In this document: one piece after another, positions 37,601-47,203 of the stretch
How positions within the stretch are numbered: position 1 is the first letter of the stretch
Layout of the letters: every line of letters starts with the position of its first letter
Origin: 43-108 sp001915545
GTDB taxonomy: Bacteria; Bacteroidota; Bacteroidia; Bacteroidales; Bacteroidaceae
Direction: 5' to 3'
Assembly (NCBI GenBank): GCA_902491215.1
Contig: CABUGV010000001.1
Span: 62,001 to 126,000, forward strand
DNA: 64,000 nt
The notes under the pieces: generated by a model
Told to the model about the DNA's origin: nothing
Database searches by the model: none
Seen by the model: the letters and a program-made list of their open reading frames with translations, nothing else
Made by a program: the position numbers and the translations under genes

Positions 37601-38025
37601 AAAGAATTGAATTTGTCACTATAGAGTGCCACATCAGGAACTCTATCACCATTAATACCTACCTGAACATCATTATATCCAGGAACTGACACATACAATG
37701 ATGTGACGAATACAGGCACTGTAATTGTGAAGTTACCTTTTTCATCAGTCATTATACTGTATCTTTCATCATTGTAAGCCGCAACACGCGCACCATCTAC
37801 TGGCAACTTGGTTGCTGCATCATAAATGAAACCGCTGATTTGTTTGGTTTCATATTTAGGCATAGCCACTTCTGGCTTACGTTTTACCTCAGAGTTAACT
37901 GTTTCGTCAGAAGCAGATGCATCATCCTGAGCAACTGCGTACGAAGATGCTCCTGATAACATCATGAGACAAACGCCGGCCCTGCAAATGCCCTGCTGGA
38001 ACTGATTCTTTATATTACTTTTCAT
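34687..38025 (-). CDS. SusC/RagA-type TonB-dependent outer-membrane transporter (pair 2)
   Basis: A 1112-residue SusC-family porin. Order of parts: signal peptide (to about residue 32), an unusually acidic/Lys-rich linker (residues 33-60), a carboxypeptidase-D-like regulatory domain (QISGFIYDAATKLPVDGARV), the plug (RGLNSLNVNAQPLIILDGMF, VEVLKNGTSLYGARGGNGVVIINTKRG), and a barrel ending in NFNVGVKFNL with a hydrophobic C-terminus. It should form the pore capped by the SusD gene 80 nt downstream. Starts 31 nt after the second FAS1 gene. Confidence 0.92.
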   Translation of the reverse strand: MKSNIKNQFQQGICRAGVCLMMLSGASSYAVAQDDASASDETVNSEVKRKPEVAMPKYETKQISGFIYDAATKLPVDGARVAAYNDERYSIMTDEKGNFTITVPVFVTSLYVSVPGYNDVQVGINGDRVPDVALYSDKFNSFYKESTDITAKNGITIENSTAVTVETEIEKGLGADVRSITRNGLQGQGAAMFIRGLNSLNVNAQPLIILDGMFLDPQLDRTTIHDGFFNNILAGIDVEDIESVEVLKNGTSLYGARGGNGVVIINTKRGHSMATKINVSVFGGFETMPNTIDMMNAGQYKSYVSDLIGTTAYYKEYGLGSTNIPFLNDNPNYYWYPMYHNETDWSDGLYRTAFTQNYKVNVQGGDDVAMYNLSLGYTDAQSSAKENGFNRLNIRFNTDINLLKNLSTQLDISYSRLNYSLRDNGWAEDYSGSTISSPNVLGLIQAPFLSKYEYYTGDDGKLHLSDIYAGKDNTDDNYPFAFASRYQENSALANPYWILENGEGSNKNDQEVTQFSLNVMPKYQVNKNLYITNRFAYQLNRTSEKYYLPEAGIPVYTLDGLGDVTSVTKSFFGKETSIYEDFRINWGNNYGAHDVNVFGGFRLTSNSYQDNYMTGYNVGNDKMPDNSYSNDFKTVGGNNDSWMNLAYYLNANYNYKNRYYVEGTVSAEASSRFGKETAEGIKMFGVKWGIFPSIQAGWVITNEPWFKKSKAVNYLKLTVGYDESGNDNIDYSSSRTYYKSSVFLRNAIGLQLANIENPEIQWETTRRFNVGVNGSFFQNRIFATANFYVSKTDNLLTQKSMNYMTGLKYYWCNDGSLQNIGVDANVNAIIINGRDFKWQLGASVGHYKNEIKSLPEGDYTTSIYGAEVLTSVGNPAGVFYGYKTAGVFATDEEAKTAGKDGQDYLKYPTGITNDPYRDFKAGDVHFVDKNNDGVIDENDKYIIGDPNPDIFGNIYTSLNYKRFTLSINFKYSLGNDVYNYNRSQLESMNSFYNQTTAAVNRWTTEGQVTDMPRLCSTTSDEWVNNERFSDRWIEDGSYLKLKNVRISYDLPLNLSWIQGMTIWVEGNNLLTLTKYTGLDPEFSCGNSVLYQGIDAGMLPQNRNFNVGVKFNL

Positions 38026-38056
38026 TGTCTTCCTATTTTATTTGTTAACAAGAGCA

Positions 38057-39838
38057 TTATTCATCTTTTGCAATCAGAACAATTTTATCAATCCACAATT
38101 CACGAGTATAAGTAGATGTCTGACTAGAACTTACATAGCTTGCCAGCTTCAATGTCACGTACGCATTATCCAAACCATAATAGCATACAGGGAACTTGAA
38201 GTCTTTTGCCAACAACACACTGTCTACACCGCACGCATTTCCATTCTCATCAACACATGTAGGTACATTCTCAAAATAGTTTCCTGTACCAGCTTCACCC
38301 TCTGGGACCTTAAGTGTTTCTGTTGTGGCGTTGTCACGATCCTCATCATGATATGAAAGACGTGCTGTAAATCTATTCGGCTTCTTAGCTTCATCGTTAT
38401 ATGCCACAAGTACATAGATGTCATAAGTTCCAGACAAAAGGTTTCTCAACTTGAATGTTACATCAGGATTTGATGCAGATGAAGTCTGTATAGTTTTCAT
38501 TATACCGATTTCAACTGTTGAATCCTTTGCAATAGTGTCACCTTCTTCACCCAACACTCCTACAATATTTTTATAGTACCTTACTGACGAAGGTGTACAT
38601 CTAGTATATGTCTCAACATTGTTCGAATACTCAGCTTCAACAATTCTATCAGACATCCAAGTCTGATTTGCCAGATAATTATAGTTGTCTACAATATATC
38701 CATAACCGTTACTGAGAGTTACAGGAGTTGTGTTTCCATCGAACAAACGCGCACAATATGGCTTATAGAATGTAACACCATTAGTTGAAGTCAAAGAGTC
38801 ACACGCACCTTCAACCGGGAACTGTGTATAGTTGTATCCATACTGATACTTTGCATTAAAGACTAGAGAACCAGCCATTGCACCCTTTATCTCAGCATTC
38901 TTCAAAGAATCGAATTCAACATCAGTAAATTCAGTAGTCTCCGTAGTAGTAGTTACAGTTCCATCAGCAGTAGTAGAAGATATCTGCTGCGTATATTTCT
39001 TCTTATAATTGAAGAAAGGCGCAGCCTTGTCCAGACCTTCTTTCCAAGCCTTGTTTGTAGGCATAATCATTACATATAAACTATCCTCCGAGTTAATGTA
39101 CGCTCTGCTGATATTGAAATAGTCATTGGTAGTATACATTACAGAGTCAACCCATGTTATTTCTCCATTGATAGTAGGTCCCTGAGTACTTGCATATTCA
39201 TTAAATTCAGTTCTCTCTGTACTCTTAAGATACTTTGAAAGTGAATCCAAATCCGCAACTGACTCAAAATACTCATAAATATTAGGCTGATAAGCAATGT
39301 TCCCATCAACTACATGAAGTATACCATTACTTGCTCCAATATTTGCATCAACAATCTTTGCACCTTTTATTGTTCCTTTAGCACTGTTAAAGACTGCAAC
39401 TTTATTATTGAGCAAAGTAATATCAGTACTATCAGCTCCACTCATAACCTTGCTGAAACGTGTAATGTGGTTCTGGAGCAGATTTGTCTCAACTTTATAT
39501 AATGAATCCACATCCTCAGAATTGATGAGGTCCATATAATATGTGTAATTAAATGCTCCATTCTCCGGCGCCCATACGGTAAATGTCTGGTCATGATTCA
39601 ACAAATCAGAATAGGTCTGCGGAGTCGATACACCCTTAGACTTTGAATAATGCACTTTACTAAGAATTTCAGCAAACTGGCTAAGATTCTCATTTGATTG
39701 TATATTCTCCCACAGGGTTGTACGTCCAGCCACGTCTGGATTAACATCAAAGTGATCATCTGTACATGACGCAAAAGCGGCAATACATGCGGCCCCAATG
39801 ACAGATCCCTGCAGATATTTTATATGTTTTTTGTTCAT
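38057..39838 (-). CDS. Fasciclin (FAS1) domain lipoprotein, 593 residues
   Basis: An outer-membrane lipoprotein (lipobox FASC, residues about 21-24 in IAAFASCTDD) with two FAS1-type modules. The first is recognised by FTVWAPENGAFNYTYY with the closing HVVDGNIAYQP; the second by LYVMIMPTNKAWKEG. The C-terminal 170 residues form a beta-rich domain with VTFKLRNLLSGTYDIYVLVAYND and TRELWIDKIVLIAKDE, resembling a jelly-roll binding domain. FAS1 domains mediate protein or glycan adhesion; here the likely job is surface glycan capture. ATG at 39838 is chosen so that the signal peptide begins correctly. Confidence 0.8.
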   Translation of the reverse strand: MNKKHIKYLQGSVIGAACIAAFASCTDDHFDVNPDVAGRTTLWENIQSNENLSQFAEILSKVHYSKSKGVSTPQTYSDLLNHDQTFTVWAPENGAFNYTYYMDLINSEDVDSLYKVETNLLQNHITRFSKVMSGADSTDITLLNNKVAVFNSAKGTIKGAKIVDANIGASNGILHVVDGNIAYQPNIYEYFESVADLDSLSKYLKSTERTEFNEYASTQGPTINGEITWVDSVMYTTNDYFNISRAYINSEDSLYVMIMPTNKAWKEGLDKAAPFFNYKKKYTQQISSTTADGTVTTTTETTEFTDVEFDSLKNAEIKGAMAGSLVFNAKYQYGYNYTQFPVEGACDSLTSTNGVTFYKPYCARLFDGNTTPVTLSNGYGYIVDNYNYLANQTWMSDRIVEAEYSNNVETYTRCTPSSVRYYKNIVGVLGEEGDTIAKDSTVEIGIMKTIQTSSASNPDVTFKLRNLLSGTYDIYVLVAYNDEAKKPNRFTARLSYHDEDRDNATTETLKVPEGEAGTGNYFENVPTCVDENGNACGVDSVLLAKDFKFPVCYYGLDNAYVTLKLASYVSSSQTSTYTRELWIDKIVLIAKDE

Positions 39839-39879
39839 AATGTTACTTTTAAGCATTAATATTTTCATGTGTGTTAGAT

Positions 39880-39912
39880 GGTGGGCGGAAGAAGATCACA
39901 CTCCGCCTCACC
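39880..39912 (-). other. Hairpin between the two smaller FAS1 genes
   Basis: GGTGGGCGGA (39880-39889) pairs with TCCGCCTCACC (39902-39912) with one bulged T. It sits in an 85-nt gap of a string where most gaps are 2-31 nt. No T run. Confidence 0.45.
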
Positions 39913-39923
39913 AATTATGAAAA

Positions 39924-41963
39924 TTACCACTTATCCTCAGCTACTTCTCCATTATATATTGTCTTAGGTACTATTTCAAGATAATCGAAGAAGAACTCTG
40001 CGGAACTCTGCAATACAGACTTGAAACGTATATAATATGTCTCACCAGCCTCAAGTTGGCCCGTGAAAATTATACGACGCAAGCAGTTTCTACAATCTCT
40101 ACCAGAAATACCACTGGCAGGATAGAAATACTTAGGTCCTTTCATATAGCCCAAATTACGCATTGCTTTGTCCTTCTCATCTATTGCTTCGTCAGAACCA
40201 AGATCAGTATCTGAAACCCAACCAACAGAAGTTGTTGTTCCTTCAACGCGCAAGTCCAACGGTAGACCTACTGGCGGCAAATTGTTCGGATTGGTTCCTA
40301 AATAAATCTGCGCCATACCACGGTTTCCATTTGCACTTACTCCATAACGAATTTCATATGTTCCTGTATATGGAACAGGAGGCAACTTCATAGTAAAGTC
40401 AAAAACACCTTTGATATTGAATTCGTCAGTCTGGTAATTCGTCCACTGACCAGCATCACCTGTATTATTTGTATTTGGAAGGTACTGGAAAACAGTCTCT
40501 TCTGACATACTTGGGATTACATCAAAATAATCAGACTTGAAGAACCAACTTGCAGTCTTGTTAAATCTGACATTATTGGTCATAATTTCAGGCAACAATG
40601 CACAAATATCATAACGCATACGCTCATTTAGAACCTTATTATAAACATCTGGTCCCCAGAGAAGCAAGCTGTTTATAGTATAATAATATCCATTCATAGC
40701 ATTATTATCATACTGTCCATTAGTAGAATTAATTTCTACACCTGGAATTTCAACAGACTGCTCACGATACGTTGTAAGATTCATTGTAGAGTATCTATTG
40801 ATACGCTTACCTTCTTTTATACCTGTTATCTTCAACGTACGACGATGTTTACCCATTGTTTCATAATACTCCCATACATTTGTCTGGAACTGAGTACCAT
40901 CATTAATGGCTCCATTATAGAAACCTTTCTCATTAGAGAAAATAACCATACGGTTCCATGTAAGACGCTCAGGAAGCAAATGGTATGAAACGAACTGATT
41001 GATGACATTATCTTCGCTTGTGTAATCATCATCATAGTTGGCATCTGGATAATATCCATTTGTCTGCAACCAATTTTTAAGAGCTTCAACTGTAAGATTA
41101 CCTTTTCCGAGAGCCTCTTCAAAAACTGAGTCAGTCTCAACAAAAACAGTATAACCAAAATACCTATGTTCTGGATATCGGCCATCCCAATTCTTTCCAT
41201 TAACTACTTCAGTTACATCTTCTCCAGCCTTTTCAAAATCTTCGTATGCTTCATCACGATAATCCATCAACTGATCATCCCAACCTGTTATATCAAGCAA
41301 ACGTCCAAAGAATGATGTATTAGGTGTATTCATAACGAGGTCACCGACTGTTGCAGTTGAAGGTGACAAAACCTTATCAATTGCATGGATGTAACCATTT
41401 GTTACTTCTATATCTTTAACAATAATTCGTGAATCAACATTTACAAAAACAACGGAAGTACCATCCACATCATTACCATATGAAATGTTGATGTATCGGT
41501 CATTCATATTTGTTCTGCTCAAAGCTCCTTCAACAAAATCAGTTGTCGAATACGCTTCTTCATTTTCATTCTCAATGATACTGTTGAAAACTATTGATTC
41601 TGCGATTGAATCAGGAATCTGATTGACATCTGTTGAAGTAACTTGATTAAGCAAAAGCAATGAATCAAGATACTGCTTAATAGCATCATTTGTTGGGGCA
41701 AAGCATGTGTAGTTACCACGAGCAGACAGGAGTTCCAACATAGTAGACTCCGAACGCTTGCTAGGGTGTACTTTACCCAGAATTGTCAGATAATCGCTGA
41801 AATTCTCAGGGTCATTCTCAAAATGATCGACCATAGTCTCACCTGTAAAAGTATACAGGTCAGAATCATCGATATTTTCTGTACAGCTGTTCAGGCTTAA
41901 CATAGACGCTGCGAAAATAAACAGCCCCCCTGATATAGCTTTAATTTTATTTATCGTTCTCAT
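39924..41963 (-). CDS. Fasciclin (FAS1) domain lipoprotein, 679 residues
   Basis: A lipoprotein (lipobox LNSC, about residue 27) with two FAS1-type modules: YTCFAPTNDAIKQYLD near residue 90, closing with GYIHAIDKVLSPS, and a second one around TVFVETDSVFEEALGKGN. The C-terminal 200 residues form a beta-rich module (FDFTMKLPPVPYTGTYEIRYGV; ETYYIRFKSVLQSSAEFFFDYLEIVPK) that resembles a carbohydrate-binding jelly roll. It begins 2 nt after SusD of pair 1, so it belongs to that unit. Role inferred from position: extra surface binding protein of the SusCD system. Confidence 0.8.
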   Translation of the reverse strand: MRTINKIKAISGGLFIFAASMLSLNSCTENIDDSDLYTFTGETMVDHFENDPENFSDYLTILGKVHPSKRSESTMLELLSARGNYTCFAPTNDAIKQYLDSLLLLNQVTSTDVNQIPDSIAESIVFNSIIENENEEAYSTTDFVEGALSRTNMNDRYINISYGNDVDGTSVVFVNVDSRIIVKDIEVTNGYIHAIDKVLSPSTATVGDLVMNTPNTSFFGRLLDITGWDDQLMDYRDEAYEDFEKAGEDVTEVVNGKNWDGRYPEHRYFGYTVFVETDSVFEEALGKGNLTVEALKNWLQTNGYYPDANYDDDYTSEDNVINQFVSYHLLPERLTWNRMVIFSNEKGFYNGAINDGTQFQTNVWEYYETMGKHRRTLKITGIKEGKRINRYSTMNLTTYREQSVEIPGVEINSTNGQYDNNAMNGYYYTINSLLLWGPDVYNKVLNERMRYDICALLPEIMTNNVRFNKTASWFFKSDYFDVIPSMSEETVFQYLPNTNNTGDAGQWTNYQTDEFNIKGVFDFTMKLPPVPYTGTYEIRYGVSANGNRGMAQIYLGTNPNNLPPVGLPLDLRVEGTTTSVGWVSDTDLGSDEAIDEKDKAMRNLGYMKGPKYFYPASGISGRDCRNCLRRIIFTGQLEAGETYYIRFKSVLQSSAEFFFDYLEIVPKTIYNGEVAEDKW

Positions 41964-41965
41964 AA

Positions 41966-43786
41966 TTAAAATTCATCAGTTTTAGAAGTATTCTCGTTAG
42001 TTTTCCATACACTGTTCTGCTTAAGAAGCGGATTGTTCTTTATTTCACTCTCGTATATAGGAGAGAACAAAGACTCAAGTGTTGACAACTTAGAAACGAT
42101 TGCATTCTTATTCTCACTGTACTTACGTCCGAGGAAGTTCTTTACCATTTCTGTTGTGCTACCTTTTCTCTGAGCATATCTTACAAGATCAAACCAACGC
42201 TTACCTTCAGCGAAGAACTCGCGCTGTCTCTCTGCCATTACAAGAGCCTCCAATCCTTCAGGTGTACTGAATGTCTCGAAATTCAAAGAGTCATTACTAG
42301 CATTGCTATTCGTAGTAGAATATGCATACGGATTAGAACGCTTGAAAATATGCCTTACGAGCATAAATCCTTCTCTAAGATTTGCTTCATCTGTATAAAG
42401 CTGACTTATTGCTTCTGCCTTCATCAACATGACATCACTCAGTCTATAGAATATCCAGTTAGCATTATCTGTAGATCTATTAGTATAAACTGCCTCATAG
42501 TCACTGGCTGTATTATCGGTCATCATCTGATTCAAACCTACAACACCTTTCTTTCCTTGCATCACGCTTGTAGCAATATACTTATTGACACGATACTCAG
42601 TCTGGTCAGCACCAACCCAAGTTGCATCCTCCCACTTTCTCATATCTGTTTTAGTGAACAAAGAAGAAGGTCCTGTTGAATTAGGCGACGTTTCAAATCC
42701 TGAGAACAAGGCATCAGCACAACAGAAACTACCGGTTTCGGCTTTTGAGATATTATAGAAATAGCTCGCCATTATTGCGTTAGTATTATTGGTTCCATCT
42801 ATCTGAATCTCAAAAATGCTTTCATCAGAATTCTTAGAACCGAAGATTTCATCAAATGCACCCACTTCATCAGAATAAGAATTAGAGTTTTGATCATTTG
42901 GGATCAACAAGTCCTCAACGGTCAAAGCTTTGGTAAGACCTCCAACAACACTACCATTCTTGTTAATGTCTTCCGTCTTATCTTTAATCATCTGTTCTAT
43001 AACAAAGTCGCAACATTCGATACACTTCTGATAATCTTGACGCGATTTGTCATGCTTGTTTACAGAATCAGGAGAAGCATTAAGACTGGCTCTCCAAAGA
43101 TACACATCAGCAAGCAAAGCATAAATACTCTTCTGCGTAATACGTCCCTTATTGAAAACAGTATTTCCATAATTAGTCATACCATCAGCCTTAACAGATT
43201 CCAAATCCATGATTATACTATCAAGAACCTGCTCCTGAGGAGTCTGTGGCAACAACATATACTGACCATCATTATTATAATCAGATGTTGCATATGGTAT
43301 ATTACCGAATGTTCTAAGCAACCAGAAATGGCTCAGTGCCCTCAAAGTTATTGCCTCAGCTTTAATTGGCTTCCAAGCTTCTTCAGTAAATGTAACATCG
43401 CGCTCAATAATGAGTGGTCCATTCTTAAGAATTTTGTTACAATAATTAATCTCGTTATAAAATGGTGTCCAACTGAACATTCCGGCTGTAGGAAGAAGGT
43501 TTGCACCCATAAGATTGTCTAGGTCTACCCAGTCTTTACCTATTGTCTTAACAAAATTGTCAGAACGAGCCTCTCCCCACAATATATATCTTTCCATCAT
43601 GTCACCTTGCAACAAACGAACATAGCATGCAGCTACGACATTCTCAAGGTCATTCTTATCCTCCCAGAAGTCTTCTTCCACAATCTGCGATGTAGGCTTA
43701 ATTGTCAAGAAGTCATCACAAGACGTCAAGGTAGTGCCGGCTACAAAACATCCGAGAGCAATTTTATATAAATTTTTCATTTTCAT
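41966..43786 (-). CDS. SusD/RagB-type outer-membrane lipoprotein (pair 1)
   Basis: A 606-residue SusD-family binding protein. Lipobox LTSC (TTLTSCDDFLTIKPTSQIVEEDFW is the normal SusD N-terminus), helical TPR core (AITLRALSHFWLLRTFGNIPYAT; ALLADVYLWRASL) and the C-terminal signature MAERQREFFAEGKRWFDLVRYAQRKGS. It follows SusC of pair 1 almost without gap and precedes a FAS1 gene by 2 nt. The first ATG at 43786 is used; a second ATG two codons later is equally possible. Confidence 0.92.
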   Translation of the reverse strand: MKMKNLYKIALGCFVAGTTLTSCDDFLTIKPTSQIVEEDFWEDKNDLENVVAACYVRLLQGDMMERYILWGEARSDNFVKTIGKDWVDLDNLMGANLLPTAGMFSWTPFYNEINYCNKILKNGPLIIERDVTFTEEAWKPIKAEAITLRALSHFWLLRTFGNIPYATSDYNNDGQYMLLPQTPQEQVLDSIIMDLESVKADGMTNYGNTVFNKGRITQKSIYALLADVYLWRASLNASPDSVNKHDKSRQDYQKCIECCDFVIEQMIKDKTEDINKNGSVVGGLTKALTVEDLLIPNDQNSNSYSDEVGAFDEIFGSKNSDESIFEIQIDGTNNTNAIMASYFYNISKAETGSFCCADALFSGFETSPNSTGPSSLFTKTDMRKWEDATWVGADQTEYRVNKYIATSVMQGKKGVVGLNQMMTDNTASDYEAVYTNRSTDNANWIFYRLSDVMLMKAEAISQLYTDEANLREGFMLVRHIFKRSNPYAYSTTNSNASNDSLNFETFSTPEGLEALVMAERQREFFAEGKRWFDLVRYAQRKGSTTEMVKNFLGRKYSENKNAIVSKLSTLESLFSPIYESEIKNNPLLKQNSVWKTNENTSKTDEF

Positions 43787-43797
43787 AAATCTCAAAT

Positions 43798-46700
43798 TTA
43801 GAATCCTACATTTAAACTAAGAGTGAAAGATTTCGCTCTTGGAGTTTTTGAATTATCTGTGCAGACTCCCCAGCTTCCGTAAGAAACTTCAGGATCAACA
43901 CCTGTATACTTTGTGAAACACAAAAGATTATTTCCTGAAGCAGAAACTCTCAAAGAACGCAAACCAATAGACTTCAAGTACTTAGTTGGGACGCTATATG
44001 AAAGCTGGAAATACTGGAATCTCAAGTAGTCTCCATTCTCTACATAACGGCTGTTACCCAAAGCATTGTAGCTTGCACCTATACCTGCATTCAAAGCTCT
44101 TGGAATCTCTGTTATGTCACCATTCTTTCTCCATCTCCAAGCAACAGCAGAACTCTGATTGCTATTAGAACGCATTGACTCATTGTTCAAACGCGTCATA
44201 TTTACAATCTTATTACCTACACGGAAGTTAAAACTCAACTTGAGAGTCCAATCACCGTAATAGAAGTTGAGACCGAATCCACCATTAAACTTAGGGTTAG
44301 AATTACCAAGATAAACAATGTCAAGCTCATTGATCTGGCCGTCATGGTTGATATCTTCATAAATCACATCACCACCCTGGAATTCATAATTTGTTCCACC
44401 ATAGTTATAATACATATGAAGCGGATTTCCCTTTGAATCATAAAGAATGTTTCCATTCTCATCACGAGCTACAGGACAAGTTGCATTATCTCCATTTGCC
44501 TCTGCATAGGCAGCAGTATTTTCACCATAAGTATTGTATGATTCCTCAGTATAACCACTGTGATCATAATCATATCTGTATACACCTGCATACTTGAAAC
44601 CATAAATAGAACCTACAGCATTACCAATTTGAATACGCTTTAGATATTCACCATTGTTATAGCTGAAGTCACCATTCATAGACTCGAGCACAGTGTCGTC
44701 CATCTTTGTAATTGTATTAATGTTCTGCGCTATATTGAATGATGCAGACATAGAAAACTTACCTTTCTTGAACAACCTTGCTGTATTTACGTAAAGTTCC
44801 CATCCTCTATTACGAAGATCGCCGACATTTTTCCATGCAAGTGAGCTGTATCCTGTAGAACTTGGTATTCCGACTCCAGCCATCAACAAATCTGAAGTAG
44901 TCTTGTCATACACATTAAGGTCGAACTGGATGAGGTCTTCAAAGAGATTGAGGTTGAATCCCAAGTTCCATGAATCCGTTGTTTCCCACTTAATGTCTGT
45001 CAAACGAAGATTATCGGGTCTAATAGCAGTAATAGTATTGCTACCGCTACCATAAATTCCAAAATTACTATACTTATTATACATCAGATACTCATTACCT
45101 GGCGCACGACCAACGCGTCCCCAACCTGGTCTGAATGACAAGAGGCTGATAACTTTATTAAGTGGCCTAAAGAAAGGTTCATCACTGATATTCCAACGTC
45201 CAGAAATACCAGGGAAAGTTCCCCATTTATTACCAGCACCAAACTTAGTTGAACCATCACGTCGAACAGTCAGGTCAAGAGAATAGCGGCTATCCTTATA
45301 CGCAGCATGTACAGTTCCCAAATAGGCCATACTTCTCCACTGACTTGTACTAGAAGAAAGCGCTGTGACCCACGCATCAGATGTAGATGACTCAATACCA
45401 GAAGGCATACCGTTCTTAGACAAGCTCTGCAGACGTCCGTTACCGGAAGTCAATTCAAACTGTCCCATCATTGTCACGAACCAGTCACGGTTGTAAATCT
45501 TTGGAGTATAAATCAACTTCTCACGGTTTGTGAAAGCCAAACTCTTGTATTCCTTATTATATGTACTATTTACACCTGCAGTCCATGAATTTGTAGTCAA
45601 AGAACTAGGATAATATGCATTCTCGCTCTCGTTATAAACGTCCATATACACTTCAGCATTCAGGTTCAACTGGTGACCAGAATCATCCTTACTGAGCAAC
45701 TTATATTCGATATTAAACTGAGGGTTAATACGATAAGTAGACTGATTATTAAAAGCTTGATGTGCAATAGCAACAGGGTTACCATTGCTCTTCATATCTG
45801 ACAAATAATATGATGAATAACCATCAGGAGTTGACGATGCATTTGGTGCAGTAGGCAACATCTTATAAAAATCACCTGTCAGCTGTCCTCTTTCATCGTA
45901 TTCATATATTGACATATTAGGCATTGCATTATATGCCTTGCCAAGAATAGATGTAGTAGAACCTCCATCCCAGTTACGATGATTGTCTGTATAAGTCAAC
46001 GCAAAGTTGCTTCGGAATGTTATACGGTCAGACACAAAGTAGTCCAAAACCATACGTGTAGAGAATCTGTCGAGAGTCTGCTTAATGATAGTACCAGTCT
46101 GATGGTCATAGCCTCCAGAAATACGGAAATTAGCCTTTTCACCACCACCACTCAAAGTTACATAGTAGTTGTGTGTCTGTCCAAACTGGTTGACAGCATC
46201 AACCCAATCAGTATTCTTGTTAAAATTATAGTAGTATACAGGACGGCTCTGATCATAATTAAGCTCAACCATATTTGAAGTTGCAGCACTCTGCTTAGGG
46301 TTGAAATAAGCTTCCTTCATCATCATTGTATAACCATCACCATCCAACATGTCAAGTCCTTCTGGAGACCATGAACCTGTAAAGCGATATGAGAAGTCCA
46401 CTTTTGTTTTACCTCTAGCTCCACGGCGTGTATTGATTTCGATAACACCATTTGCACCCTGAGCACCCCAGATAGCAGTTGCGGCAGCATCCTTCAAAAC
46501 CTTGATTTCTTTGATGTCTTCTGGATTTACAGAAAGCAAAGTTGCGAACTGCTCTTCATTATCAAGATCCTCAAAGTCTGTAGAAGAAACATCTGCAGGC
46601 AAGTCGAAGATGTTACCATCGACTACAATAAGCGGTTCTGCACTACCATTGATAGTACTGACACCACGCATACGCATACTTGTACCAGATCCAAGGTTTC

Positions 46701-47193
46701 CTGAGTTTGAAATGATATCAAGTCCGGCAATCTTTCCCTGAAGAGCTTCATCAGCAGAAGCAAACGAAAGACCTTCAACATCATCCATGTTCATGGTCTG
46801 AGCTGCAACAGAAACTTCTTTCATCGGAATTGTAAGACCGTTACTCTTGACTCTTGGTTTTGCCTTAATAACGACCTCGTCAATAACCATTTCATCGACC
46901 ATTTTGATATCAAACTTGGTCTTGTTACCGATAGGAATTTTCACAGTCTTATAACCTACATAAGAAACTACGAGAAAATCCTTTGGACTTTTGATAACCA
47001 TAGAGAAGTTACCGTTCATATCTGTTACGGCAGCCTCAACAATACGGTCGTTGGCATCTCTCTCAACGACATTGGCCATGATGACCGGACCGTCGACTTC
47101 ACTGTAAACTCGACCTGTCACACGACGCTGAGCCATAGCTGTTCCTATACAAAGGAACAGAGTCATAGTTAATATAAACTTTATCTTGTTCAT
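43798..47193 (-). CDS. SusC/RagA-type TonB-dependent outer-membrane transporter (pair 1)
   Basis: A 1131-residue SusC-family porin. Signal peptide MNKIKFILTMTLFLCIGTAMAQ, then a carboxypeptidase-D-like domain (VTGRVYSEVDGPVIMANV), a VIDEVVIKAKPRVKS linker (TonB-box-like region), the plug (RMRGVSTINGSAEPLIVVDG; IKVLKDAAATAIWGAQGANG, with Trp in place of the more common Tyr), and a barrel ending KSFTLSLNVGF. Pair 1 and pair 2 SusC proteins are clearly different in sequence, so they are not a recent tandem duplication. Confidence 0.92.
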   Translation of the reverse strand: MNKIKFILTMTLFLCIGTAMAQRRVTGRVYSEVDGPVIMANVVERDANDRIVEAAVTDMNGNFSMVIKSPKDFLVVSYVGYKTVKIPIGNKTKFDIKMVDEMVIDEVVIKAKPRVKSNGLTIPMKEVSVAAQTMNMDDVEGLSFASADEALQGKIAGLDIISNSGNLGSGTSMRMRGVSTINGSAEPLIVVDGNIFDLPADVSSTDFEDLDNEEQFATLLSVNPEDIKEIKVLKDAAATAIWGAQGANGVIEINTRRGARGKTKVDFSYRFTGSWSPEGLDMLDGDGYTMMMKEAYFNPKQSAATSNMVELNYDQSRPVYYYNFNKNTDWVDAVNQFGQTHNYYVTLSGGGEKANFRISGGYDHQTGTIIKQTLDRFSTRMVLDYFVSDRITFRSNFALTYTDNHRNWDGGSTTSILGKAYNAMPNMSIYEYDERGQLTGDFYKMLPTAPNASSTPDGYSSYYLSDMKSNGNPVAIAHQAFNNQSTYRINPQFNIEYKLLSKDDSGHQLNLNAEVYMDVYNESENAYYPSSLTTNSWTAGVNSTYNKEYKSLAFTNREKLIYTPKIYNRDWFVTMMGQFELTSGNGRLQSLSKNGMPSGIESSTSDAWVTALSSSTSQWRSMAYLGTVHAAYKDSRYSLDLTVRRDGSTKFGAGNKWGTFPGISGRWNISDEPFFRPLNKVISLLSFRPGWGRVGRAPGNEYLMYNKYSNFGIYGSGSNTITAIRPDNLRLTDIKWETTDSWNLGFNLNLFEDLIQFDLNVYDKTTSDLLMAGVGIPSSTGYSSLAWKNVGDLRNRGWELYVNTARLFKKGKFSMSASFNIAQNINTITKMDDTVLESMNGDFSYNNGEYLKRIQIGNAVGSIYGFKYAGVYRYDYDHSGYTEESYNTYGENTAAYAEANGDNATCPVARDENGNILYDSKGNPLHMYYNYGGTNYEFQGGDVIYEDINHDGQINELDIVYLGNSNPKFNGGFGLNFYYGDWTLKLSFNFRVGNKIVNMTRLNNESMRSNSNQSSAVAWRWRKNGDITEIPRALNAGIGASYNALGNSRYVENGDYLRFQYFQLSYSVPTKYLKSIGLRSLRVSASGNNLLCFTKYTGVDPEVSYGSWGVCTDNSKTPRAKSFTLSLNVGF

Positions 47194-47203
47194 AGCTTTG
47201 TTT

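Noticed and set aside
43798..47193. Pair 1 and pair 2 SusC as a tandem duplication
   Set aside because: The two proteins differ in signal peptide, linker and most of the barrel; shared motifs are only those of the whole family.
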